Positions 50,665 to 59,986 of a stretch of DNA of 64,000 nucleotides are shown here, in pieces; position 1 is the stretch's first letter, and the number at the start of each line of letters is the position of its first letter. Source of the stretch: Rhodococcus sp. Leaf278 (GTDB lineage: Bacteria > Actinomycetota > Actinomycetes > Mycobacteriales > Mycobacteriaceae). The notes beneath the pieces are model-generated. The model was not told the origin of the DNA, ran no database searches, and worked only from the letters and a program-made list of their open reading frames with translations. The position numbers were made by a program, and so were the translations under genes. The DNA is taken from the NCBI RefSeq assembly GCF_001426085.1, contig NZ_LMRR01000045.1:46737-110736 (forward strand). Reading direction: 5' to 3'.

Positions 50665-53600
50665 ACGTCGCGCACGTACCGCTTTTCGGCAGCAAGGGCT
50701 TTGACGTAGGCTTCGGCGCTGCTCGGAGCGAGCTTCCCGTGCTGGGCCACCACGCCCTTCAGTGCTGCATCGACGTCCTTGGCCATTCTGGACGCATCGC
50801 CGCAGACGTAGAAGTGGGCACCTCGGTGAATCCAGTTCCACAGCTCGCTGCCGTGTTCGCGCATGCGATCCTGCACGTAGACCTTGTCCTTCTGGTCCCG
50901 AGAGAAGGCGACGTCGAGACGATCGAGCGACCCGTCGCTCAACATCGCCGTCAGCTCGTCGCGGTAGTAGAAGTCCGTGTCGGCGTGTTGCTCACCGAAG
51001 AACAGCCAGTTCTTACCGGTATGACCGAGTGCGCGCCGCTCGTGCAGGAACGCTCGGAACGGGGCGATGCCAGTGCCGGGGCCGACCATGATCATGGGCG
51101 TGGTGGGGTCCTCCGGTGGCTTGAAATGCGAGGACTTCTGCACGAAGATTCCCACCTCGTGGTTCGCCGCGTGGTCGGCCAGATAGGTCGAGCACACGCC
51201 ACGTCGCGGAACTCCGTGCACGTTGTACCGCACTGCTGAGACAGTCACCTGTACCTCGTCGGGATTCTCCTTCGGGCTCGACGAAATCGAATACAGACGC
51301 GGCTGCAGCGGTTTGAGAACGCTCAACCAGTCGTCCACCGAAGCCCAAACCGGATGTGCAGCAAGCACATCGATCGACTGACGACCCCACATCCAGTCGG
51401 ACAAAGCATGCTTGTTGTCGGGATGCAGCATCGCCTCCAGGTCGTCGTCCGCAGTCCGTCGATGGACGAACTTCAGCAGATCAGGCGTCGCACGAGCGAT
51501 TTCGAGGTGGCGGCTCAGCGCCGTGCGCAGCGTCATCGAGCCGTGTTCAGCGAGGTCGACAGCGGTGTCACGGTCCAGGCCGGTGGCCTCGAGCCACTCG
51601 TCGACATAGGCGTCGCTGTTACGTGGCCAGACTCCCAGTGCGTCACCGACCTCGTAATCGAGTGTTCCTGCGGGTAGATGAAAGCCGAGTTGGCGCACGT
51701 CCTTCATGGATCCGCGCGAATTCAGTACTCGGTTGCGCACGAGCGTCGTCACCAGCGGCGATTTCTTGCTGTACCGCTCCGGCTCCGCTCGGGTCTGCGG
51801 GACGGTGCGCGGAGCAGGCTCCACCTGTGCGTCGTCGGTGCTGGTGGTGCCGTCATCGTGCCGGAGCCGATCGACCACCGCATCGAGCCACGCCCCAGCC
51901 TCGGCCTCGTAATCGGGTTCGCAGTCGACTCGTTCGAGGAACCGGGTGGCACCCAATTCGGTGAGGCGCTCGTCGATCCTGCGTCCGTGGCCGCAGAAGT
52001 CGGCGTAGCTCGAATCACCGAAAGCGAGTACGGCATAACGGATTCCCGCAAGCTTCACGGTGGACTCGGCGACGAGACTGTCCCAGAACGTCGCGCCGTT
52101 GTCGGGCGCTTCCCCGTCACCGGTAGTACTGCTGACGATCAGCACATCGGCCTCGGCAGGCAGACGATCGGCGGTGAACGTATCCATCGAGTGTTCGGCA
52201 ATCGTCAGACCGGCTCCCCTCAGGTGGGAGAGACAGGACTGGGCGTACTCCTCGGCGGTGCCGGTCTGGGAGGCCCAGAGCAGCAGCACCGGCCGTCGGT
52301 CCGGATCAGCGGTATCGGCCGATACTCCGGAAGTGGCACCGTCGGTGTCGGGTCTACGCGAGAACAGGCCCGCGAGAACGCCGTCGAGCCACGCGTGGGT
52401 CTCGGGGGACAGGGGAGTTCGTGACGGCAGAGCGGGCGTTCCCGCTGCGCTGCGGCCTGCCTCACTGCCCAGACCTTCGAGAAGTCCTGCGATGTAACGC
52501 TGCTCGATGACAGTCAACGGTTCTGCCGGGCGCGCAGGCCGGCCGACGATTGCGGCGAGTGCATCGACAGGGTCCTCGGAATGCTCGTCGACTACGGGTG
52601 AGAGTGGTTGGGCTACAGCAACTTTGGTGAGGGTGACAGCGCACGCCTTGAACTCGGGCTGTTGAGAATACGGATCGATCGCGTCGTTGGTGACCGCATT
52701 GATCGCCAGGTGTTCGCCGAACTCGTCGTTCCAGTGGAACGGCGCGAAGCAGTTGCCCGGGAGAACTCGATCGGTGACGACAGCCGGCAGCACCGCTCGG
52801 CCGCGTCGGGATGCGATGTCCACACTGTCGCCGTCGGCGACACCGAGTCGGCCGGCATCGATGGTGTGTAACTCGACGAACGGGCCGGGATCGAGCTTGT
52901 TCAGCTTGGCGACCTTGCCGGTCTTGGTCATGGTGTGCCACTGATGGGGAAGACGACCGGTATTGAGCACGAAGGGGTAGTCGTCGTCGGGCATCTCGGC
53001 CGGTGCCATGCTCGGCCTGGCGAAGAACTGTGCTCGGCCGCTGGGGGTGGGGAACGACAGTGTGGGAATCGATCCGTCCTCGCGGACGCGTTGTCTCTGG
53101 CTGACACCGTCGTTGAGGTAGCGGATCGGATTTCTGGTGTTCGTTGCGCCGGGCGGGCACGGCCACTGGAGTGGGTTCTCGCGCAGGCGCTCGTAGGTGA
53201 CTCCCCGGATGTCGTAGCCGGTGTTCGGATTCCAGAACTGTTTGATCTCCTCGAACACCTCCTCGGCGCTCGAATAGGTAAATGCCTCCGAATATCCCAG
53301 TGCGCAGGCCATGTCGGCGATGATCTTCCAATCCGGCAGTGCCCCGCCCGGTGCCGCGACTGCCGGTTGGAACAGGGTCAGGTTGCGCTCGGAATTGACC
53401 ATCACGCCCTCGGCTTCGGTCCACAGCGCCGCGGGAAGCATGACATCTGCATAGCCGTTGGTCTCGGTGTCGGCGAATGCATCCTGGGTGATCACCAATT
53501 CGGCGCGCTCGAGTCCCTCGATCACGGTCGTCCGATTGGCCACGGAGGCAACCGGATTGGTGCAGATGATCCAACAGGCCTTGATTTCACCTGCGGCCAG

Positions 53601-54803
53601 CTTCGAGAACATCTCGATGGTTCCGCCGCCGACATCGGTGCGGAGCGTCCCTTCGGGGATATCCCATCGATTCTCGACGAATACACGGTCGACATCGCTG
53701 ATCACCGATCGCTGTCCCGGGAGTCCTGGGCCCATGTAGCCCATTTCCCGTCCGCCCATGGCGTTCGGCTGCCCGGTCAACGAGAAGGGTCCGCTTCCGG
53801 TCTTGCAGATGGCTCCGGTGGCCAGGTGGAGATTGCACAGTGCGTTGGTGTTCCAGGTGCCGTGGGTCGACTGGTTGAGGCCCATGGTCCAGCAGCTCAT
53901 CCAATTGTTCGCGGCACCGATCATCGCGGCCGCCGCACGGAGGTCCTTCTCGTCGAGACCTGTTGCAGCACAAACGTTGTCCGGAGTGTAGTCGGCAAGG
54001 AATTCCGGCATCGCGTCCCACCCATCGGTGAACTCGGCGATGAATCGTGGGTCGGTGTTGCCGTCCTCGACGAGGAGCGCAAGTAACCCGTTGAGCAGGG
54101 CGAGGTCCGATCCCGGCTCGAGCTGCAGGTGTAGGTGGGCCTTGTCAGCGGTGGCGGTACGTCGAGGGTCGACGACGATCAGCTTCGCGCCGGCTTTGAC
54201 ACGGTCCATCATTCGCAGAAACAGGATGGGGTGGCAGTCGGCCATGTTGGAGCCGATGACAAGAAAGACGTCGGCGTGGTCGAAGTCCTCGTAGGATCCG
54301 GGCGGCCCATCGGCACCGAGCGACTGTTTGTAGCCGGTTCCCGCACTCGCCATGCACAGTCTCGAGTTGGATTCGATCTGGTTGGTGCCGATGAATCCCT
54401 TGGCCAACTTGTTCGACAAGTATTGGGCCTCGATCGACATCTGCCCCGACACGTACAGGGCCACTGCATCGGGACCGTGCTCGTCGATGATGGTGCGGAG
54501 CCGCCGGGCGGCGTGGTGGATCGCCACCGCGGTGTCCGTGCTTTCCGGACGCTCGCCGCGGCGATGCCGAATCTGTGCTTTTTCGAGCCGACCGGGTGCG
54601 GCCAACATGTCTGCGGTGGTCGTCCCTTTGGTGCACAGGCGGCCGAAGTTGGCCGGGTGCGTCTTGTCCCCGACGGACTTGGTCACGGCGGGCTTGCCGA
54701 CTGGGGGGCATGCGCCGGCAGATGTCGAGAGGCCCCCGACCTGCAGCACCATGCCGCAACCCACGCCGCAGTACGCGCAGAGTGTCTTCACCGTGGTGAC
54801 CAT
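50658..54803 (-). CDS. Assimilatory nitrate reductase fused to sulfite-reductase-type flavoprotein
   Basis: A single chain of about 1380 residues. The start used is MVTTVKTLCAYCG at 54803; an ATG at 54839 adds 12 residues. The N-terminus has the 4Fe-4S site (CAYCGVGCGM) followed by a full molybdopterin domain, with NTGRLPHQWHTMTKTG at its end. The C-terminal third is a CysJ-like diflavin reductase: flavodoxin part LLLWASQTGTAEEYAQ, FAD motif RLYSISSSP, GVCSTYLADHA, and NADPH part VGPGTGIAPFRAFLHERRAL with YVCGDASRMAKDV. It can thus carry electrons from NADPH through FAD and FMN to nitrate in the cytosol. Confidence 0.92.
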   Translation of the reverse strand: MVTTVKTLCAYCGVGCGMVLQVGGLSTSAGACPPVGKPAVTKSVGDKTHPANFGRLCTKGTTTADMLAAPGRLEKAQIRHRRGERPESTDTAVAIHHAARRLRTIIDEHGPDAVALYVSGQMSIEAQYLSNKLAKGFIGTNQIESNSRLCMASAGTGYKQSLGADGPPGSYEDFDHADVFLVIGSNMADCHPILFLRMMDRVKAGAKLIVVDPRRTATADKAHLHLQLEPGSDLALLNGLLALLVEDGNTDPRFIAEFTDGWDAMPEFLADYTPDNVCAATGLDEKDLRAAAAMIGAANNWMSCWTMGLNQSTHGTWNTNALCNLHLATGAICKTGSGPFSLTGQPNAMGGREMGYMGPGLPGQRSVISDVDRVFVENRWDIPEGTLRTDVGGGTIEMFSKLAAGEIKACWIICTNPVASVANRTTVIEGLERAELVITQDAFADTETNGYADVMLPAALWTEAEGVMVNSERNLTLFQPAVAAPGGALPDWKIIADMACALGYSEAFTYSSAEEVFEEIKQFWNPNTGYDIRGVTYERLRENPLQWPCPPGATNTRNPIRYLNDGVSQRQRVREDGSIPTLSFPTPSGRAQFFARPSMAPAEMPDDDYPFVLNTGRLPHQWHTMTKTGKVAKLNKLDPGPFVELHTIDAGRLGVADGDSVDIASRRGRAVLPAVVTDRVLPGNCFAPFHWNDEFGEHLAINAVTNDAIDPYSQQPEFKACAVTLTKVAVAQPLSPVVDEHSEDPVDALAAIVGRPARPAEPLTVIEQRYIAGLLEGLGSEAGRSAAGTPALPSRTPLSPETHAWLDGVLAGLFSRRPDTDGATSGVSADTADPDRRPVLLLWASQTGTAEEYAQSCLSHLRGAGLTIAEHSMDTFTADRLPAEADVLIVSSTTGDGEAPDNGATFWDSLVAESTVKLAGIRYAVLAFGDSSYADFCGHGRRIDERLTELGATRFLERVDCEPDYEAEAGAWLDAVVDRLRHDDGTTSTDDAQVEPAPRTVPQTRAEPERYSKKSPLVTTLVRNRVLNSRGSMKDVRQLGFHLPAGTLDYEVGDALGVWPRNSDAYVDEWLEATGLDRDTAVDLAEHGSMTLRTALSRHLEIARATPDLLKFVHRRTADDDLEAMLHPDNKHALSDWMWGRQSIDVLAAHPVWASVDDWLSVLKPLQPRLYSISSSPKENPDEVQVTVSAVRYNVHGVPRRGVCSTYLADHAANHEVGIFVQKSSHFKPPEDPTTPMIMVGPGTGIAPFRAFLHERRALGHTGKNWLFFGEQHADTDFYYRDELTAMLSDGSLDRLDVAFSRDQKDKVYVQDRMREHGSELWNWIHRGAHFYVCGDASRMAKDVDAALKGVVAQHGKLAPSSAEAYVKALAAEKRYVRDVY

Positions 54804-55064
54804 GGATTCCACAGTGCCTGGTTCAGGGTGCGCGGCCATTACACGTCAGTTAGCCATATATGACGTTGTCCTCACCGTGCTGGGCCGGGACTGGTGATCT
54901 CGGTTCGCGACGCCCCATCTTGCGTGGTGGGAGGTAACACGAACTTTGCGCCTGACGATTGGTACTCGAACGTTATTGATCGAACGGGCTGTCGAGTGGA
55001 ATGTGAAGATTCTGCGCTGGCACAATCGCACGAGTCGGGCTCGAACTGGGAAGTGGTGTGTTTG

Positions 55065-56258
55065 ATGAGGGTGAATCGCGGATTCGTACTCGCCGCGGTG
55101 GGAATCGTTGCTTCGGTAGCGGTCCTGTCGGGATGCAGTTCTGCATCGGACATTTCCGAACCGTCGGTGCCCATCGATTCCAATCCCATGACCGAGCTGA
55201 TGAAGCCGAAGTTGACCTCGAGTGTCCTCGACGGCGCCGTCGGATTCTCGCCCGCAGACCCGGTGACCGTGTCGGTGGCCGACGGCAAGTTGTCCTCGGT
55301 GACGATGCTCAACCCGGCTGGTGAGCCGGTGTCGGGGGCTATTGCGCCCGACGGGTTGTCGTGGACCAACACCGAGCCGCTCGGCTACGACCGCGAGTAT
55401 CGCGTGCAGGCCGACGCGTACGGACTCGGGGGAGCGTCGAGCACGGTCACCAGTTTCACCACCAGTCAACCCGGTAACTTCACCAAGCCGTACGTGCTGC
55501 CGAATCCCGGTGCCGTCGTGGGTATCGGGCAGCCGGTCGCGGTCCAGTTCGACGAAGCGATCACCGACAAGCTTGCTGCACAGAACGCGATCACGGTCAC
55601 CACGACGCCTGCCGTCGAAGGCGCGTTCTACTGGGTCAACAACAAAGAGGTTCGCTGGCGACCACAGAACTATTGGGCACCCGGCACCAAGGTCGACGTG
55701 GCGGTGAACGTCTACGGCCGCGACCTCGGTGACGACATCTACGGTCAGGAGAACGCGACGACGTCGTTCACGATCGGTGACGCTGTCATCGCTACCGCCG
55801 ACGACAACACCAAGCAGGTGACGTTCAACGTCAACGGCCAGGACGTCATCACCATGCCGACGTCGATGGGCAAGGACAGCACGCCGACGGACAACGGCGT
55901 CTACATCATCGGGGACCGCTTCGAGCACCTCGTGATGGATTCTTCGACGTACGGCGTGCCGGTGAACTCATCCTCCGGATACCGAACGCCCGTCGACTGG
56001 GCGACGCGAATGTCCTACAGCGGCATCTTCTTCCACTCCGCACCGTGGTCGGTGGGGCAGCAGGGGTACTCGAACGCCTCGCACGGTTGCCTGAATCTGA
56101 GCCCGACCAATGCCAAGTGGGTCTACGACAACACCAAGCGCGGCGACATCGTCGTGGTGAAGAACACCGTCGGCGGAACGTTGTCGGGTACCGACGGCCT
56201 CGGTGACTGGAACATCCCGTGGGACGAGTGGAAAGCCGGCAACGCCACCACAGTGTGA
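55065..56258 (+). CDS. L,D-transpeptidase lipoprotein (LdtMt2-like)
   Basis: A 397-residue lipoprotein starting at ATG 55065. The lipobox is LSGC (Cys24). Two immunoglobulin-like regions (MTELMKPKLTSSVLDGAVGF onwards and TKPYVLPNPGAVVGIGQP) precede the YkuD catalytic domain, whose signature is SHGCLNLSPTNAKW with catalytic Cys342. It makes 3-3 cross-links in peptidoglycan outside the membrane. It faces the M23 endopeptidase gene, 19 bp away. Confidence 0.92.
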   Translation: MRVNRGFVLAAVGIVASVAVLSGCSSASDISEPSVPIDSNPMTELMKPKLTSSVLDGAVGFSPADPVTVSVADGKLSSVTMLNPAGEPVSGAIAPDGLSWTNTEPLGYDREYRVQADAYGLGGASSTVTSFTTSQPGNFTKPYVLPNPGAVVGIGQPVAVQFDEAITDKLAAQNAITVTTTPAVEGAFYWVNNKEVRWRPQNYWAPGTKVDVAVNVYGRDLGDDIYGQENATTSFTIGDAVIATADDNTKQVTFNVNGQDVITMPTSMGKDSTPTDNGVYIIGDRFEHLVMDSSTYGVPVNSSSGYRTPVDWATRMSYSGIFFHSAPWSVGQQGYSNASHGCLNLSPTNAKWVYDNTKRGDIVVVKNTVGGTLSGTDGLGDWNIPWDEWKAGNATTV

Positions 56259-56277
56259 TCGGTGTCGGTCGGACGGA

Positions 56278-57039
56278 TCAGCTTCGATCGCGGGTCTGGT
56301 AGAGCGAAGGATCGATCCCGAGTGTCTTCAGGTATGCCACCGGTTCGATGCTCGAGCCGTTGTTGCGTACCTCGAAGTGCAGGTGCGGTCCGGTCGAATT
56401 ACCGGTGCTGCCGACCGCACCGAGTACGTCTCCCGGAGCCACCTCGTCGCCGACCGATACCGCGAGGCTGGACTGGTGGCCGTAGTAGGTCTCGGTATTT
56501 CCGCTCTTGACCCGAACGAGCTTGCCGTAGCCGTCGCCCGCGTCGCCGGCCTGAACGACGGTTCCGCCGGTCACCGCATGGATGGGGGTCCCGCTGTCGG
56601 CGGCCAGGTCCACGCCCTGGTGGTACTGCGCGCCGTTGCCGGTGGGGTTGTTGCGTCCGCCGTAACCCGAGGTGATGCGGTATTTGCCCGCGTCGATAGG
56701 GAGCACCGCGCCGCCGAGACCGACGGTCGGCGGCGCACTCGGTAGTTCGATCTCGGGAACATCGACAGTGCTCGGAGCATCCGGCGAATCGGGCACCGAC
56801 AACACATCGCCGTCGAGAACGATCGCCGCGACCTGGTTGATCAGAACGCCGGTGGCGTCGAGCACTGCGGCGAGTATCGCGGCTCGCTGCTGAGCATCGG
56901 GCTGGGGGATCGGGATCTGAGGTAGTTCGATCGTGGGTTGAGCGGTGGCCACCGCTGGGCTGAGCAAGCCGGTTGTGCCTATGCACAGTGCTGCCGACAA
57001 GATCGAACCCGCTATGACTCTGTGCATTCTGCGACCCAC
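56278..57039 (-). CDS. Secreted M23 (LytM) peptidoglycan endopeptidase
   Basis: A 253-residue protein. The GTG at 57039 is chosen because AGGAGG sits six bases upstream; the in-frame ATG at 57027 is too far from it. A signal peptide (VIAGSILSAALCIG to VATAQP) is followed by a Pro-rich stretch and a complete M23 domain: YHQGVDLAAD (HxxxD zinc ligands) and PHLHFEVRN (HxH). It cleaves peptide bonds in peptidoglycan. Long 5' leader with a strong hairpin. Confidence 0.9.
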   Translation of the reverse strand: MGRRMHRVIAGSILSAALCIGTTGLLSPAVATAQPTIELPQIPIPQPDAQQRAAILAAVLDATGVLINQVAAIVLDGDVLSVPDSPDAPSTVDVPEIELPSAPPTVGLGGAVLPIDAGKYRITSGYGGRNNPTGNGAQYHQGVDLAADSGTPIHAVTGGTVVQAGDAGDGYGKLVRVKSGNTETYYGHQSSLAVSVGDEVAPGDVLGAVGSTGNSTGPHLHFEVRNNGSSIEPVAYLKTLGIDPSLYQTRDRS

Positions 57040-57058
57040 GAAAAGCCTCCTCGTCTGC

Positions 57059-57095
57059 GTCCTCCGCGCACCCGTCGAACGGGCGCACGGAGGAC
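57059..57095 (-). promoter_or_regulatory. Leader hairpin, M23 gene
   Basis: Two 17-base arms (57059-57075 and 57079-57095) pair fully, with two G-U wobbles in the RNA, around a three-base loop. The hairpin ends 7 bp before the AGGAGG ribosome site of the M23 gene. It could affect translation or RNA stability. The sequence does not match a riboswitch that I can name. Confidence 0.6.
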
Positions 57096-57315
57096 GTAAG
57101 AACATGTTCGGTGACGCTTCGGGGCACGTTGAACTCACGTAGCAGAAAACACATGAACCACATCGGTACTTTTCTTCCCCAAAAGTGCCAATAGTTACCG
57201 TACGTCACATCAACCCCACAGGGAACTCGAAAGTTGAATTACAACAACGTAATTCGAGGTCAGGGTCGTTGTGTGCGGACCTCCGGCCGCTCCTAGGGGT
57301 GAGGCATACGCACGA

Positions 57316-57348
57316 AAAAGGCCGGTCTCGCGAGGAGACCGGCCTTTT
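57316..57348. terminator. Intrinsic terminator after tRNA-His
   Basis: AAAAGGCCGGTCTC pairs perfectly with GAGACCGGCCTTTT over 14 bp, with a five-base loop and T-runs in both directions. On the minus strand it ends the tRNA-His transcript; it could also act on the plus strand. Confidence 0.85.
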
Positions 57349-57355
57349 CGTATGG

Positions 57356-57429
57356 GGTGAGCGACGGGACTCGAACCCGCGACATCCAGGATCACAACCT
57401 GGTGCTCTACCAGCTGAACTACGCCCACC
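57356..57429 (-). tRNA. tRNA-His (GTG anticodon)
   Basis: On the minus strand the acceptor stem GTGGGCG pairs with CGCTCAC. The D-arm reads AGTTCAGCTGGTAGAGC, the anticodon arm CCAGG-TTGTGAT-CCTGG has anticodon GTG, and the T-arm holds GGTTCGAGTCC. The extra 5' G (position 57429) opposite C73 is the histidine tRNA hallmark, and CCA is encoded directly after C73. Confidence 0.96.
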
Positions 57430-57506
57430 ATTGCATGCGTCCGCAGAACCTTTTCGGGCTCTCCATCAGCAGCGTCGACAATACTAGCGGGTTCAATCCG
57501 CGGTTG

Positions 57507-58127
57507 CTAATCCGCCCCTGGATGCGTGTCGAGATCCTGAACAACAGCAGCGATGTCGCTGGTAGACGGCCCCGGGGGAGCCACGAAAGCCGTCCGGCGG
57601 TAGTACTGCAGTTCTTTGATCGACTCCTTGATGTCCGCCAGGGCGCGGTGTGCGAGACCCTTGGCCGGCTGTCCGTAGTAGATCCGCGGGTACCACCGTC
57701 GGGAAAGTTCCTTGATCGAGCTGACGTCGATCATGCGGTAGTGGAGGTAGGTGTCGAGTGCGGTCATGTCGCGAGAGATGAACCCACGATCGGTACCGAT
57801 GGAGTTTCCCGCGAGCGGAACCGTTCCGGCCACCGGGACGTGCTCCTTGATGTACGCCAGTACACGCTGCTCGGCTTCCTCCAGCGTCACCGTCGATGCG
57901 CGCACTTCGTCGGTCAAGCCCGACTTGGCGTGCATGTCCGTGACGACGGCAGGCATGTTGGCCAACGAGTCGTCATCGGCGTGGATGACGATGTCGACAC
58001 CCTCCCCGAGGATGTTGAGCTCACTGTCGGTCACCAGCGCCGCAATTTCGATCAGCTTGTCCTTGCTCAGGTCCAAGCCGGTCATTTCACAATCGATCCA
58101 CACAAGTTTGTCCTGCACACGCTCCAC
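57507..58127 (-). CDS. orn: Oligoribonuclease
   Basis: A 206-residue DEDDh exonuclease that degrades 2-5-nt RNA and linear cyclic-di-GMP products to nucleotides. The catalytic acids are in VWIDCEMTGLD (D and E), in GNSIGTDRGF (D) and in HRALADIKESI (H and D). Starts at GTG 58127, an in-frame GTG three codons later being possible. Single gene next to tRNA-His. Confidence 0.94.
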   Translation of the reverse strand: MERVQDKLVWIDCEMTGLDLSKDKLIEIAALVTDSELNILGEGVDIVIHADDDSLANMPAVVTDMHAKSGLTDEVRASTVTLEEAEQRVLAYIKEHVPVAGTVPLAGNSIGTDRGFISRDMTALDTYLHYRMIDVSSIKELSRRWYPRIYYGQPAKGLAHRALADIKESIKELQYYRRTAFVAPPGPSTSDIAAVVQDLDTHPGAD

Positions 58128-58213
58128 CCTAGTGCGAGCTGCGATGCCACTAGGGTTTGCGGTGGCGATCGAAACCAGTTCAGCACCAGCACACGTTCAT
58201 GGAGGACGCGGAC

Positions 58214-59938
58214 ATGACAGTCGACCCGACGCAGCCGGCACCCACACTCAGTCCTGCGGAGAGGGCGAAGGCAGCCAAGGCTGCCGCAGTGGAAGCCGCG
58301 CGGGTGGCTGCCGAAGCGCTGGCTGCAGCCGATGCGGCCGAAGCCGAGGCACTTGCCGCGGAACAAGGGTCGACATCGGCAGCGAACGGTAAGGCTGCCG
58401 AGATCGCTGCCGGATATGCCTCTGCGGGTGCAGCTTTGGAGCTGGGAACCGTGGTTCTCGACGGCGTCACCGATCCGGCTGCTCGTATCCGAATTCCGTT
58501 GGCGACCCTGAACAGGCACGGTCTCGTAGCCGGGGCCACCGGAACCGGTAAGACCAAGACCCTGCAGGGTATTGCCGAACAGCTTTCTGCGGCAGGCGTT
58601 CCCGTCGTCATGGCCGACGTCAAAGGCGACCTGTCGGGCCTGTCGAAGCCGGGCGAGGACAACGAGAAGATCCGCAGCCGAGCAACCGATACCGGGATTC
58701 CGGACTGGGCTCCGGCCGGACATCCGGTGGAGTTTCTCTCCCTCGGCACCGAGGGGATCGGGGTACCGGTCCGCGCCACCATCACTGCCTTCGGGCCGAT
58801 TCTGCTCAGTAAAGTGTTGGGGCTGAACAATACTCAGGAATCCACCCTCGGCTTGATCTTTCACTGGGCCGACTCCCAGGGGCTCGCCCTGCTCGATCTC
58901 AAGGACCTGCGGTCGGTGATCATGCACCTGACGAGTGACGAGGGGAAGGCAGATCTCAAAGGCATCGGCGGGGTCTCCTCGGCGACCGCCGGGGTGATTC
59001 TGCGCGCACTGGTCAACCTCGAAGCAGACGGCGGCGACACCTTCTTCGGTGAGCCGGAACTCGAGACCGAGGACCTACTACGCGTCGGACCGGACGGCAG
59101 AGGGGTCATCACACTGTTCGAGCTCGGGGCGCAGGCGTCCCGCCCGGTGATGTTCTCCACCTTCCTGATGTGGGTGCTCGCGGACCTGTTCCAGACGCTT
59201 CCCGAAGTCGGTGATATCGACAAGCCCAAACTGGTCTTCATCTTCGACGAGGCACACCTGCTGTTCGCCGATGCGTCCAAGGCTTTTCTGCAGCAGGTGG
59301 AACAGACCGTCAAGCTCATTCGTTCGAAGGGCGTCGGCGTCTTCTTCTGCACGCAGCTGCCCACCGACGTTCCCAACGACGTGCTCTCACAGCTGGGTGC
59401 ACGTATTCAGCATGCCCTGCGCGCCTTCACGCCCGATGACCAGAAGGCGTTGAACAAGACGGTGCGCACGTATCCCAAGACCGACGCGTACGACCTCGAA
59501 AAAGCACTGACGTCGCTGGGGACCGGCGAAGCGATCGTGACGGTGCTTTCGGAGAAGGGCGCGCCGACACCGGTGGCGTGGACGAAGATTCGTCCGCCTC
59601 GCTCCCTGATGGACACCATCGGCAACGACGCCATCGCGGCGGCCGCGTCGTCGAGCACTCTGTCTGCGAAGTACCGCGAGACCATCGACCGCGAGTCCGC
59701 CTACGAGCGCATGAACGCACGGGTGGCGGATGTGCCCGCTCCGGCCGAGAAGTTCGACATTCCGCCTCTGCCCGCCGATCTACCGGACCTGCCTCCGAGT
59801 GAGCCGGACGGGCCGTCGGCCGCGGAGCGCATCATGGGCAACCCGGCGGTCAAGAGCTTCCTGAGATCGGCTGCGTCGGCTGCCGGACGGGAGATCTCGC
59901 GCAGCATCTTCGGAACCGGTCGACGTCGGCGGCGCTGA
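58214..59938 (+). CDS. HerA/DUF853-type ATPase
   Basis: A 574-residue protein starting at ATG 58214, with GGAGG eight bases before it. An Ala-rich helical N-terminus of about 70 residues precedes the ATPase core: Walker A GATGTGKTKTLQ, Walker B KLVFIFDEAHLLF and a late FFCTQLPTDVPNDVLSQLGA sensor region. It belongs to the HerA/FtsK-like DUF853 family, often called a helicase. Its role in the cell is not known. The C-terminus is Arg-rich. Confidence 0.87.
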   Translation: MTVDPTQPAPTLSPAERAKAAKAAAVEAARVAAEALAAADAAEAEALAAEQGSTSAANGKAAEIAAGYASAGAALELGTVVLDGVTDPAARIRIPLATLNRHGLVAGATGTGKTKTLQGIAEQLSAAGVPVVMADVKGDLSGLSKPGEDNEKIRSRATDTGIPDWAPAGHPVEFLSLGTEGIGVPVRATITAFGPILLSKVLGLNNTQESTLGLIFHWADSQGLALLDLKDLRSVIMHLTSDEGKADLKGIGGVSSATAGVILRALVNLEADGGDTFFGEPELETEDLLRVGPDGRGVITLFELGAQASRPVMFSTFLMWVLADLFQTLPEVGDIDKPKLVFIFDEAHLLFADASKAFLQQVEQTVKLIRSKGVGVFFCTQLPTDVPNDVLSQLGARIQHALRAFTPDDQKALNKTVRTYPKTDAYDLEKALTSLGTGEAIVTVLSEKGAPTPVAWTKIRPPRSLMDTIGNDAIAAAASSSTLSAKYRETIDRESAYERMNARVADVPAPAEKFDIPPLPADLPDLPPSEPDGPSAAERIMGNPAVKSFLRSAASAAGREISRSIFGTGRRRRR

Positions 59939-59986
59939 GCTTGCTCAGTCGGGAGTGGAGCCCGCGGAACGACCAGGATTCGGGTA

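Noticed and set aside
57040..57240. ydaO (c-di-AMP) riboswitch in the M23 leader
   Set aside because: Only a general hairpin was found; the conserved ydaO segments were not recognised by eye.
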